Shown here: piece after piece, positions 43,324-52,100 of the stretch
Numbering within the stretch: the stretch's first letter is position 1
Layout of the letters: every line of letters starts with the position of its first letter
From: Mycolicibacterium novocastrense
GTDB taxonomy: Bacteria > Actinomycetota > Actinomycetes > Mycobacteriales > Mycobacteriaceae
Length of the DNA: 64,000 bases
Assembly: GCF_001570485.1 (NCBI RefSeq)
Contig: NZ_BCTA01000002.1
Location: forward strand, 186,001 to 250,000
Direction: 5' to 3'
Program-made: the position numbers and the translations under genes
The notes under the pieces: generated by a model
Told to the model about the DNA's origin: nothing
What the model saw: only the letters and a program-made list of their open reading frames with translations
Database searches by the model: none

Positions 43324-43747
43324 GATCCGATCGTCGGTCGGCGTACGCGCGCTGACATGCGTAGTCCACTACTTCAATTGTCGCGACAGCACACCGAGCT
43401 ACCCGATACCGACCGGCGGCGCGCGGCGGCGCGGCGCGGGTGGGAATGGAGCGATGAGCGAGACGCACCGCGAACCGATGGCGATGCCCTGCCAAAGGCC
43501 GTGCGGTCGGGCCGGACGCCGGAATGAGTTGCTGAGCCGGTTTGGCCAAACGCCGTCCGGGTATCTCACCGTCAGCCGTTCGAGGTGGCAGCGGACGATT
43601 CACCGCGCCATCGCCCGCCAAGCCGCGAGCAAACCCGAACCGAGCGGTCAAGAAGCGGCCCCGGTTCGCCCGTTACCCGTCGGCGAACTCGCCGATGTCG
43701 CCTCGGCGGATGTTTACGTCTCAGCGGTGCAAACGAGGAGGTCGACG
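43324..43747. other. Gene-free divergent region, about 420 bases
   Basis: Open frames exist on both strands but show no family features, poor starts and GC-driven composition. It should hold the promoters of the BTAD gene (minus) and the ChaB gene (plus). I see no clear palindrome or repeat. Confidence 0.5.
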
Positions 43748-44170
43748 ATGCCGAAGACGACCAAGAGCGGAAGCGCACGCAAGAGCGAGTTGCCGAGCAC
43801 ACTGCAGAAATCCTCCGCCAAGGCCCAGCGCACGTTCGCGAAGGCCCACGACGCGGCGGCCAAGGAGGAGTACGGCGAAGGAGAGCGTGCCCACCGCGTG
43901 GCCTACAGCGCGCTCAAACACAGCTACGAGAAGGTCGGCGACCACTGGGAAGCCAAGTCCGAGAAGGGCCCGTCCGATCAGCGCGCCCGCAGCGGCGGCC
44001 CGAACGCCAAGGGCGAAACCGCCGAGGGTGTCGACGCCAATGCCTCGAAGAAGCATCTGGTCGAGGTGGCCCGGCGCCTGGACATCTCGGGGCGGTCGAC
44101 GATGAACAAGGATGAGCTGGTTTCCGCGATCAAGAAAGCCAATCGCAGGCAGTCCGCCCGCGACCGCTGA
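43748..44170 (+). CDS. ChaB-family protein with C-terminal Rho-N/SAP-like helix pair
   Basis: 140 residues from ATG 43748 with GAGGAGG upstream; the longer open frame is not used. Residues 12-70 match the ChaB fold (LPSTLQKSSAKAQRTFAKAHDAAAKEEYGEGERAHRVAYSALKHSYEKVGDHW). The tail KKHLVEVARRLDISGRSTMNKDELVSAIKKAN looks like a small nucleic-acid-binding Rho-N or SAP motif. ChaB proteins are linked to cation transport and stress, but this fusion suggests DNA or RNA binding. Very basic. Confidence 0.85.
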   Translation: MPKTTKSGSARKSELPSTLQKSSAKAQRTFAKAHDAAAKEEYGEGERAHRVAYSALKHSYEKVGDHWEAKSEKGPSDQRARSGGPNAKGETAEGVDANASKKHLVEVARRLDISGRSTMNKDELVSAIKKANRRQSARDR

Positions 44171-44181
44171 CCGACGGCCCC

Positions 44182-45476
44182 TCAGGCACGGCCCGCGGGC
44201 TGGGGCTCCACACCCTCCATGAGCAGGTGCTCGCTGCCACCTCGGGGTTCAGCGCGGCGATCCGCATCAGCCTGCGGGCCTTGCGGCGGGTGATCAGGAT
44301 GCCGACGACGGCGAGTGTCCAGATCGCGTACTGCACGGTCCAGGCCACCCGGAACGAGTCGAAGGAGAATCCGCCGGCCGCGTCGAGGATGGCGCCCATC
44401 GACTGCATCACCAGCAGCGAGGCGATGAAGCCACCCATGTTGACCAGGCCGGATGCGGTGCCCAGCGTGGCACTCGGATTGAAGGTCCTGGCGAAGTCGA
44501 AGCCCACCATCGAGCCGGGGCCGCCCACCGAGATCACCACGATCAGCGTCACGAGCAGCCACAGCGGCGCCCTGCCAGGTAGTGCCAGCACCACCGTCCA
44601 CATCAACGCACTGCTCGCGATGATTCCCAGCACGAGCCGCGAGCGCCGGTGCGGGCGGCGCCCGGTGAAGATACCGATCAACACACCCACCGAGATGGCC
44701 GCCAGCACCGACACCGTCAACATCAACCCCGCCACGCCCGCCGAGAGGCCCTGAGCATTGGTCAGGTAGGGCACGCCCCACATCAGCGCAAACGCCGTGA
44801 CGGAGAACTGGGTGCCCATGTGGGTGAAGAACCCGAGCCTGGTGCCCGGTCTTAACCAGACGGTCTTGACGCTGGCCAGCGTCTCGCGCACCGAGACGGT
44901 CTGAACCTCCACCGCGTCGCCGTGCGGGGTGTTCTTCACCAGCGCCGCGGTCAGGACCATCGACAACACACCGATGGCCGCCACGGACACATAGGCCGTC
45001 GTCCATCCCATCGCGTCGAGGACGGCGAAGAAAGGAACGGCCGAAAGCACTTGGCCGAGCTGCCCGCAGATGCCGGTCAGCTGGGTGACCAGGGGAACCT
45101 GACGCGGGGTGAACCAGTGCGGCACGACCCGCAGCACCGAGATGAAGGTGAAGGCGTCGCCGAGACCCAACACCGCGCGCGCACCGATGGCGATGGGCAG
45201 TGACTCTGTGAACGCGAGCGTGAGTTGGCCGCCGGACATGAGCGCGGCGCCGGCGAGGATCAGCGTCTTGGAACCGAAACGGTCGAGCAGGACGCCCGCG
45301 GGTACCTGAGCCGCGGCGTAGACGATGACCTGCAGCACGACGAACGTCGAGAGCACGCTCGGGCTGGCTTGGAACCGGTCTGCCGCATCGAGGCCGGAGA
45401 CCCCCAACGTGGTGCGGTCGAGAACGGCGACGATGTATGCGAACAGTCCGGTGGCCCAGACGATCCAGGGACGCAC
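44182..45476 (-). pseudogene. Major facilitator superfamily transporter with a single-base frameshift at the end
   Basis: From GTG 45476 (GAAAGG upstream; GTG 45530 possible) the frame gives a 12-helix MFS protein: IVWATGLFAYIVAVLDRTTLGVSGL, the loop motif GVLLDRFGSK, and TRRKARRLMR after the last helix. The frame is then shifted at two C (44237-44238, plus strand). With one more base it ends NPEVGSEHLLMEGVEPQPAGRA at 44182, 11 bases from the ChaB stop. As sequenced it runs to 44130, into the ChaB gene. All membrane helices are unaffected, so the protein may work either way. Substrate unknown. Confidence 0.8.
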
Positions 45477-45648
45477 ACCGAGCCTTTCCCGCTGACGAGT
45501 AATAAGTCTGACTTTTCCATGGTTCCGCACGCGGGTGCGGCGGCGCCAATCCCACGTCGGTGAGTTCGCTCACCGCGGCGATCCGGCGGGACCGCGGAGT
45601 TGGCTGTAATCGACGCGTGGTGCATGGTTGTCCAGGACCTGTTCTTGA

Positions 45649-45688
45649 TTATCCCTGATAAATGCGGGTACTAGCGGCTTGTTAGCCG
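45649..45688. promoter_or_regulatory. Two palindromes upstream of the MerR gene
   Basis: TTATC, CCT, GATAA at 45649-45661 and CGGCT, TGTT, AGCCG at 45675-45688, in the 320-base divergent gap between the MFS and MerR genes. They are candidate binding sites for the MerR regulator; nothing else was found in the gap. Confidence 0.4.
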
Positions 45689-45798
45689 ACTAAAGTCAGT
45701 GGGGCAGAAATTCGCTCGCAAGCTTCGCGGCAGTTACAGTGATTGAATGAAGCGTCGCGCTCTGCCCTCGGCCCGTGACGCCGTTGGGGGTCGCGGCG

Positions 45799-46518
45799 GT
45801 GGCTGAGTATCGCCTCGACGAGTTGGCGGAGATCTCCGGTGTCAGCGCCCGCAACATCCGCGCCTACCGGGAGCGCGGGCTGCTGGACCCACCGCGACGG
45901 GTCGGCCGCTCGGCGTTCTACGACGACTACCACCTGTCGCAGCTGCGCACCATCAACCAGTTGCATCGCCGCGGCTTCAACACCGTTCATATCGCCGAGT
46001 TCTTCACCAGCCTGCGTGAGGGCACCGACCTCGCCGACATCCTCGGCATCCAGCGCGCGGTGCTGAGCCCGAGAACCGAAGCGGTCGCCGGGGCGGAGCC
46101 CACGGCCGACGCGTCGGGGATCGGCGCCGACAGTGACGAGACACGGCGGCTGGTCGAGTACGGGCTGGCCGAGGTGGTCGACGCCGGCGTGGTGCTGACC
46201 GATCCCGCGGTGCGGCAGGTGGTGGCGCGCGCGTCCGACCACCTCGTCGCCGTCCGCGCGCTGCTGCACATCGTCGAGGGCACCCGCGGCGCGGTCGACG
46301 CGCTGGCGGCGCAGTTCGTCCAGAGCCTCGGCGAGTGCATGGCGGCACAATTCGGCGCGGACCACGCGCCGACGCCGGACAACGTCGACGAACTCACGCA
46401 AGCGGCACGCGAGCACCGCGACCTGTGGACCAGGGTGGTGTCCGGGCGCCTGGAGGAGGCGCTCCAGCGTCACATGCCTGCGACGGACTCCGAACGGACC
46501 CCGCCGCTCACCCGGTGA
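45799..46518 (+). CDS. MerR-family transcriptional regulator
   Basis: 239 residues from GTG 45799 (GGGGG upstream; GTG 45775 possible). N-terminal winged helix EYRLDELAEISGVSARNIRAYRERGLLDPPRRVGRSAFYDDYHLSQLRTINQLHRRGF, then a dimer helix and a ~150-residue effector domain of unknown ligand. No metal-binding Cys. It is divergent from the MFS gene, which it may control. Its end overlaps the convergent binding-protein gene by 11 bases. Confidence 0.88.
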   Translation: MAEYRLDELAEISGVSARNIRAYRERGLLDPPRRVGRSAFYDDYHLSQLRTINQLHRRGFNTVHIAEFFTSLREGTDLADILGIQRAVLSPRTEAVAGAEPTADASGIGADSDETRRLVEYGLAEVVDAGVVLTDPAVRQVVARASDHLVAVRALLHIVEGTRGAVDALAAQFVQSLGECMAAQFGADHAPTPDNVDELTQAAREHRDLWTRVVSGRLEEALQRHMPATDSERTPPLTR

Positions 46519-47713
46519 CCTGTCGCCACTTGGCGGCCCACTCGTCGTAATCGGTGCAGTCGTCTCCGCCGCCGTCGACGCACTTCTTCTGCGGCGTGGT
46601 CCAGTAGTGGATCTTCGCGGCGAATGTCGCGTCGGTGGCGTGGTAGATGTCGCAGAAATCGCGCTCGCTGGTGTGCTCGCAGGCCTTCACGTTGGCGGGC
46701 GCCTCACCGAAGAACTCGGCGGCCTGGGCGTTGACCTCCGGTGAGGAGATCCAGTTCATCCACTTGTACATGCAGTTCGGGTGCGCCGCCTTCGACGAGA
46801 TCATCCAGGTGTCCGACCAGCCGGTGGAGCCCTCTTTGGGCACCACGGTGTTGACCGGAACCCTGTTGCGCGCGCCGATTGTGTTGGCGATCAACTGCCA
46901 GGTGGTGCCGATGACGGAGGCGCCGGACTCGAACGCCTCCACCTCCTTGAGATAGTTCGACCAGTACTGGCCGATGTTCTCGCGTTGCTTGTCGAGAAGT
47001 CGCACCACGGCGTCGAGCTGTTCGGTTGTCAGCGAATACGGGTCGTCGATGCCCAGCGCGGGGTCCTTCTTGGACAGATACAGCGCCGCGTCGGCGATGT
47101 AGATGGGCGAGTCGTATGCGGTGACCTTGCCGCGGTACTTGGCGGCGTCGTCGAAGACCGCTGCCCAGGAATTGGGCGCGTCGCGCACGACCTCGATGTT
47201 GTACATCAGCAGGTTGGCTCCCCATCCGTGCGGGATGCCGTACATCTGGCCGTCGACCGAGTTCCACGGCTGATCCTTGAGGAAGGGTGAGATCGATTCG
47301 TAGTTCGGGACCAGTGCGGTGTTCACGGGCGCGACGTCGCCGGCGTAGATGAGCCGAAGCGTCGCGTCGCCGGACGCAGAGACCCCGTCGTACCGACCGC
47401 TGCGCATCAACTGGACCATCTCGTCGGAGGTGTTGCCCAGCGTCACCTCGGTCTGGCAACCGGTCTGCCGTTCGAACGGCGTCACCCAGTCGGCTTTGGC
47501 GTCATTGGTGCCGTCCTCGGCATAGCCGGCCCAGGCGATCAGGTTGAGTTGCCCCTCACCCTCGCCGACCGCGCCGAGCGGCTCGATCTCCGGCGGATTG
47601 CCGTCAGGGGAGCTTCGCTCAGCCGCGCAACCGGAAGTCAGCGATAGGATCAGCACGGCACAGCTGATGACGGCCCAACCGGTTCGCACGACGGTGGACG
47701 GCCAGCGCGCCAT
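46508..47713 (-). CDS. Spermidine/putrescine-type ABC substrate-binding lipoprotein
   Basis: 401 residues from ATG 47713, GAGGAG upstream. Lipobox LTSGC, lipid Cys29. Mature part of the PotD/PotF type (LNLIAWAGYAEDGTNDAKADWVTPFERQTGCQTEVTLGNTSDEMVQLMRSGRYDGVSASGDA ... YGIPHGWGANLLMYN). No ATPase or permease gene is adjacent, so it must use one elsewhere or act as a sensor. Ligand is probably a polyamine or a related small amine. Confidence 0.9.
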   Translation of the reverse strand: MARWPSTVVRTGWAVISCAVLILSLTSGCAAERSSPDGNPPEIEPLGAVGEGEGQLNLIAWAGYAEDGTNDAKADWVTPFERQTGCQTEVTLGNTSDEMVQLMRSGRYDGVSASGDATLRLIYAGDVAPVNTALVPNYESISPFLKDQPWNSVDGQMYGIPHGWGANLLMYNIEVVRDAPNSWAAVFDDAAKYRGKVTAYDSPIYIADAALYLSKKDPALGIDDPYSLTTEQLDAVVRLLDKQRENIGQYWSNYLKEVEAFESGASVIGTTWQLIANTIGARNRVPVNTVVPKEGSTGWSDTWMISSKAAHPNCMYKWMNWISSPEVNAQAAEFFGEAPANVKACEHTSERDFCDIYHATDATFAAKIHYWTTPQKKCVDGGGDDCTDYDEWAAKWRQVTG

Positions 47714-47865
47714 GGATTCCAACTCCTCGTTCGATCGGCGGATCGTCGAACCGTGCTCCTGCGATGATTCCCCGTTTCGGCTTAGCTCGGCAACGCCGCG
47801 CCGGTGCGACGCCGGTGATACGGCCGTGACCAGTGGAATTGAGGGGAATCGTGTGACAGCTGTCG

Positions 47866-47871
47866 TATCCT
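47866..47871 (+). promoter_or_regulatory. -10 box of a leaderless promoter
   Basis: TATCCT, seven bases, then GTG 47879, with no ribosome site. A GACAGCTGTC palindrome lies just upstream (47855-47864). Confidence 0.5.
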
Positions 47872-47878
47872 GTGCCAC

Positions 47879-48601
47879 GTGTCAATATCTCGGCGCACCG
47901 TTCTGAGGGCCGCGTTGGCCGCGCCCGCGGCGCTGACCGTCGGGGCCGGTGTGCAATCGGCCGCCACCGCGCCCGCTGCAGCGGCGCCGCTGGGCATACT
48001 TCTCGACTACGCGGCCGGAGTGCTCAAGGCCAGCGACATTCGTGCGGCGGGCGCCCTGGGCGCCATTCGCTACGTCTCCGACCGCCGGCCCGGCGGGGCT
48101 TGGATGCTGGGGAAGCCGATCCAGCTGGCCGAGGCGCGCGACCTGTACCAGAGCGGTCTGAAGATCGTGTCCTGCTATCAGTACGGCAAGAAGGACACCG
48201 CCGACTGGCTCGGCGGGCAGAACGCCGGGGTCGCGCACGCGAAGCGAGGCTGGGAATTGCATGTCGCCGCCGGCGGGTCGCAGGGCGCGCCGATCTATGC
48301 GTCGATCGACGACAACCCGTCCTACGAGCAGTACAAGCAGCTGGTGGCGCCGTATTTGCGCGGCTGGGAGTCGGTGCTGGGCAGGCAGCGCGTCGGCGTC
48401 TACGCGAATTCGAAGACGATCGAGTGGGCGATCCAGGACGGCATCGGCACGTACTTCTGGCAGCACAACTGGGGATCGCCGGGGAAGCTCGCGCATCCCG
48501 CCGCGCACCTGCACCAGGTCGAGATCGACGAACGGTCGGTGGCCGGGATCGGCGTGGACGTCAACCACATCCTCAAGCCTCAATTTGGGCAGTGGGATTA
48601 A
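47879..48601 (+). CDS. Tat-exported DUF1906 (glycoside-hydrolase-like) protein, Rv2525c-like
   Basis: 240 residues: twin-arginine signal SRRTVLRAALAAPAALTVGAG, then a TIM-barrel DUF1906 domain (GILLDYAAGVLKASDIRAAGALGAIRYVSDRRPGGAWMLGKPIQLAEA ... IYASIDDNPSYEQYKQLVAPYLRG ... GVYANSKTIEWAIQDGIGTYFWQHNWG) ending VDVNHI. It matches M. tuberculosis Rv2525c, also next to fas and Tat-exported, a glycoside-hydrolase-25-like cell-wall protein. Substrate not established; probably peptidoglycan or another wall glycan. Confidence 0.92.
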   Translation: MSISRRTVLRAALAAPAALTVGAGVQSAATAPAAAAPLGILLDYAAGVLKASDIRAAGALGAIRYVSDRRPGGAWMLGKPIQLAEARDLYQSGLKIVSCYQYGKKDTADWLGGQNAGVAHAKRGWELHVAAGGSQGAPIYASIDDNPSYEQYKQLVAPYLRGWESVLGRQRVGVYANSKTIEWAIQDGIGTYFWQHNWGSPGKLAHPAAHLHQVEIDERSVAGIGVDVNHILKPQFGQWD

Positions 48602-49115
48602 ACCTTACCGATCAGTAAGTAACCACAGCAAACTTTTTCGGGTGGCCGGGGCCCTCGAGAAGACAAATCACGCGCGTTTGTCTCGTCGGGGCGCGGTGGC
48701 ATCGCTGGTGAGACGCATCGAAAATTTCTCTATAACGATTTGATAACAAAACTGCCGTGATCAGCGCACTTCTGCCTACTCGACCGTAACCACCTGCATG
48801 CAGGACGTTTGTCCCGAAAGCCTTCGGCCCGTGCCGAACTGCGCGTTATGCAACGGGTGGTTACCCGAGCGTAGAACTCTTCAGTAACCATTTCGGGCGC
48901 GAAATCGAGGCGTGTTCTTATGACACGCTTAGTGCGGCTGGAGTGCACGGAAGGCGGTTCGCAGGAAGTCGCGGAACGACTCAGAACCGCCCGACCGAAC
49001 CAGTGGGATTCGACGCCGAATCGCGTGGCGCCGCGGCGGGCAGCCGGGAGCCATCGGAGCTTCTGAGACGACAACCGACGACGAGCATGACGCGGGACAG
49101 AGGAGAGAACAAGAC
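48602..49115 (+). promoter_or_regulatory. fas upstream region with repeated GTAACCA sites and palindromes
   Basis: This 514-base gene-free stretch holds four copies of GTAACCA or its complement: 48619-48625, 48786-48792, 48858-48864 (reverse) and 48884-48890. It also holds the palindromes CTTAC-N6-GTAAG (48604-48619), AGACAAA-N9-TTTGTCT (48661-48683), CCTGCATGCAGG (48793-48804) and GCGTGT-N7-ACACGC (48910-48928), and a hairpin-prone GGCGGTT...AACCGCC further down. In M. tuberculosis the fas-acpS promoter is controlled by the TetR-type regulator FasR through inverted repeats; I cannot verify that these are its sites. Confidence 0.5.
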
Positions 49116-52100
49116 GTGACGATCAACGAGCAGCACAGGGTGTCTACCGACCGCACCGCAGGAGCCGCCCCCGCCGGTAATCAGGCCCTCGTCGATCGAC
49201 TGAACTCCGGTGAGCCCTATGCCGTGGCCTTCGGCGGCCAGGGCGGCTCGTGGTTGGAGAACCTCGAGGAGCTGGTCAGCTCGGCCGGCATCGAGTCGGA
49301 GCTCAGCGAGATCGTCGGGGAGGCCGCGCTCCTCCTCGAGCCGGTGGCACGCGAACTGGTCGTGGTGCGCCCGATCGGCTTCGAGCCGCTGCAGTGGGTG
49401 CGTGCGCTCGCCGCCGACGAGCCCCTGCCCGCGACGAAACAACTCATCACCGCGGCCATCTCGGGACCTGGCATCCTGCTGGCGCAGATGGCCGCGATCC
49501 GCGCCGCCATCCGCCAGGGTCTCGACCTGTACGACGCGCCGCCGGTCGCGATGGCCGGGCACTCTCAGGGCGTCATCGCCTGCGAGTCGCTGCGGTCGCG
49601 AGGTGTTAAGGACGCCGAACTTCTGGCGCTGCTGCAGCTGATCGGCGCGGCCGGGTCGTTGGTGTCCCGCCGTCGCGGCATGGTCGGCCGCGGAGACAAG
49701 TCCCCGATGGTCTCGGTGACGAACGTCGATCCGGACCGCATCGCCGAACTGCTCGAGGAGTTCTCCTCCGACGTGCGCACCGTGCTGCCGCCGGTGCTCT
49801 CGATCCGCAACGGCAGGCGCTCAGTCGTCATCACCGGCACCCCCGAGCAGCTGGGCCGCTTCGAGCTGTACTGCTCCAAGATCACCGAGAAGGAAGAGGC
49901 CGAGCGCAAGAACAAGATCCGCGGCGGCGCGATCTTCAGCCCGGTCTTCCACGGCGTGCAGGTCGAGGTCGGATTCCACACGCCGCGGCTGGCCGACGGC
50001 GTCGAGGTGGTCGAGCGCTGGGCTGCCAAGTGCGGCATCGACCCCGACCTCGCCCACGAGATGACCGAAGCGATCTTCGTGCGCCCGATCGACTGGGTGG
50101 CCGAGGTGGAGCGGCTGCACGAGGCCGGCGCGAAGTGGATCGTCGACCTGGGGCCAAGTGACACCGTGACCCGGCTGACCGCCCCGATCATCCGCGGGCT
50201 GGGCGTGGGCATCGTGCCCGCCGCCACCCGGGTCGGGCAGCGCAACCTGTTCACGGTCGGGGCCGAACCCGATGTGCCGCCTGCGTGGTCGAGCTACGCG
50301 CCCGCCACCGTGCAGTTGCCAGACGGTTCGGTGAAGCTCTCGACGAAGTTCACCCGGCTGACCGGGCGTTCTCCGATCCTGCTCGCGGGTATGACCCCGA
50401 CGACCGTCGACGCCAAGATCGTCGCGGCCGCCGCAAACGCGGGTCACTGGGCCGAGCTCGCCGGCGGCGGTCAGGTAACCGAGGAGATCTTCTCCGACCG
50501 CATCGCCGAGCTGACCACCCTGCTCGAGCCGGGCCGCGCGGTGCAGTTCAACTCGTTGTTCCTCGACCCCTACCTGTGGAAGTTGCAGTTGGGCGGCAAG
50601 CGCCTGGTGCAGCGGGCCCGTCAGTCGGGAGCGCCGATCGACGGCGTCGTCGTGTCGGCCGGCATCCCCGAACTCGAGGAGGCCGTCGAGCTGATCGACG
50701 AGCTCAACACCGTCGGCATCAGCCATGTCGTGTTCAAGCCGGGCACCGTCGACCAGATCAAGTCCGTGATCAAGATCGCCGCCGAGGTGCCGAACAAGGA
50801 CGTCATCGTCCACATCGAGGGCGGCCGCGCCGGCGGGCACCACTCCTGGGAGGACCTCGACGACCTCCTGCTGAGCACCTACGGCGAACTGCGCAAGCTG
50901 CCGAACATCACAGTGTGCGTCGGCGGCGGCATCGGCACCCCCGAGCGCGCGGCGCAGTACCTGTCCGGGCGTTGGGTCAGCGAGTACGGCTTCCCCGCGA
51001 TGCCGGTCGACGGGATCCTGGTCGGCACCGCGGCGATGGCGACACTGGAGGCGACCACCTCCCCGGCCGTCAAGCAGATGCTGGTCGAGACCACCGGAAC
51101 CGACCACTGGATCAGCGCCGGAAAAGCAACGGGCGGCATGGCTTCCAGCCGCAGCCAACTCGGAGCCGACATCCACGAGATCGACAACGCCGCATCGCGT
51201 TGCGGTCGGCTGCTCGACGAGGTCGCCGGCGACGCCGAGGCCGTGGCCGCGCGCCGCGACGAGATCATCACCGCGATGGCCGCCACCTGCAAGCCGTACT
51301 ACGGCGACATCGGCGAGATGACCTACCTGCAGTGGCTGCAGCGCTATGTCGAGTTGGCCATCGGCGACGGTGACAGCACCGCCGACACCAAGCTGCCCAA
51401 CAGCGAGTGGCTGGCCGACACCTGGCGTGACCGGTTCGCCGACATGCTGCACCGTGCAGAAGCCCGTCTGCACCCGCAGGATTCGGGTCCGATCCCGACG
51501 CTGTTCGGTGACGCCGCGCTGCTGGACGATCCGGACCGCGCCATCGCCACGCTGGTGTCGCGCTATCCCGAGGCCGAGACGCTGCGGCTGCATCCGGCCG
51601 ACGTGCCGTGGTTCGTCACGCTGTGCAAGACGCCGGGCAAGCCCGTCAACTTCGTGCCGGTGATCGACAAGGACGTGCGGCGGTGGTGGCGCAGCGATTC
51701 ACTGTGGCAGGCCCACGACGCTCGCTACAGCGCCGACCAGGTGTGCATCATCCCCGGCACCCAGGCGGTGGCGGGTATCACCCGTGTCGACGAGCCGGTC
51801 GGTGAACTGCTGGACCGCTTCGAACAAGCCGCGATCGACGAGGCGCTGGCCGTCGACGGTGACCCCGTGCCGGTGGTGTCGCGCCGGCAGGCGCGCGCCG
51901 ACGTCACCGGTCCGCTCGCGGTGGTGCTCGACTCGCCCGACGTGCTGTGGGCGGGTCGGGTCGCGATCAACCCGGTGCACCGGATCGGCGCTCCCGGCGA
52001 GTGGCAAGCCAACGAGAATCGCAACGCGACACATCCGTCGACCGGTGCCCGCCTCGAGCTCAGCGGCGACCGTGTGACCCTGAGCGTACCGCTGTCCGAC

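Noticed and set aside
44130..45530. Intact 466-residue MFS protein as sequenced
   Set aside because: The last ~40 residues are Ser/Arg-rich, unlike the family, and run into the ChaB gene; a one-base shift gives a natural end before it.
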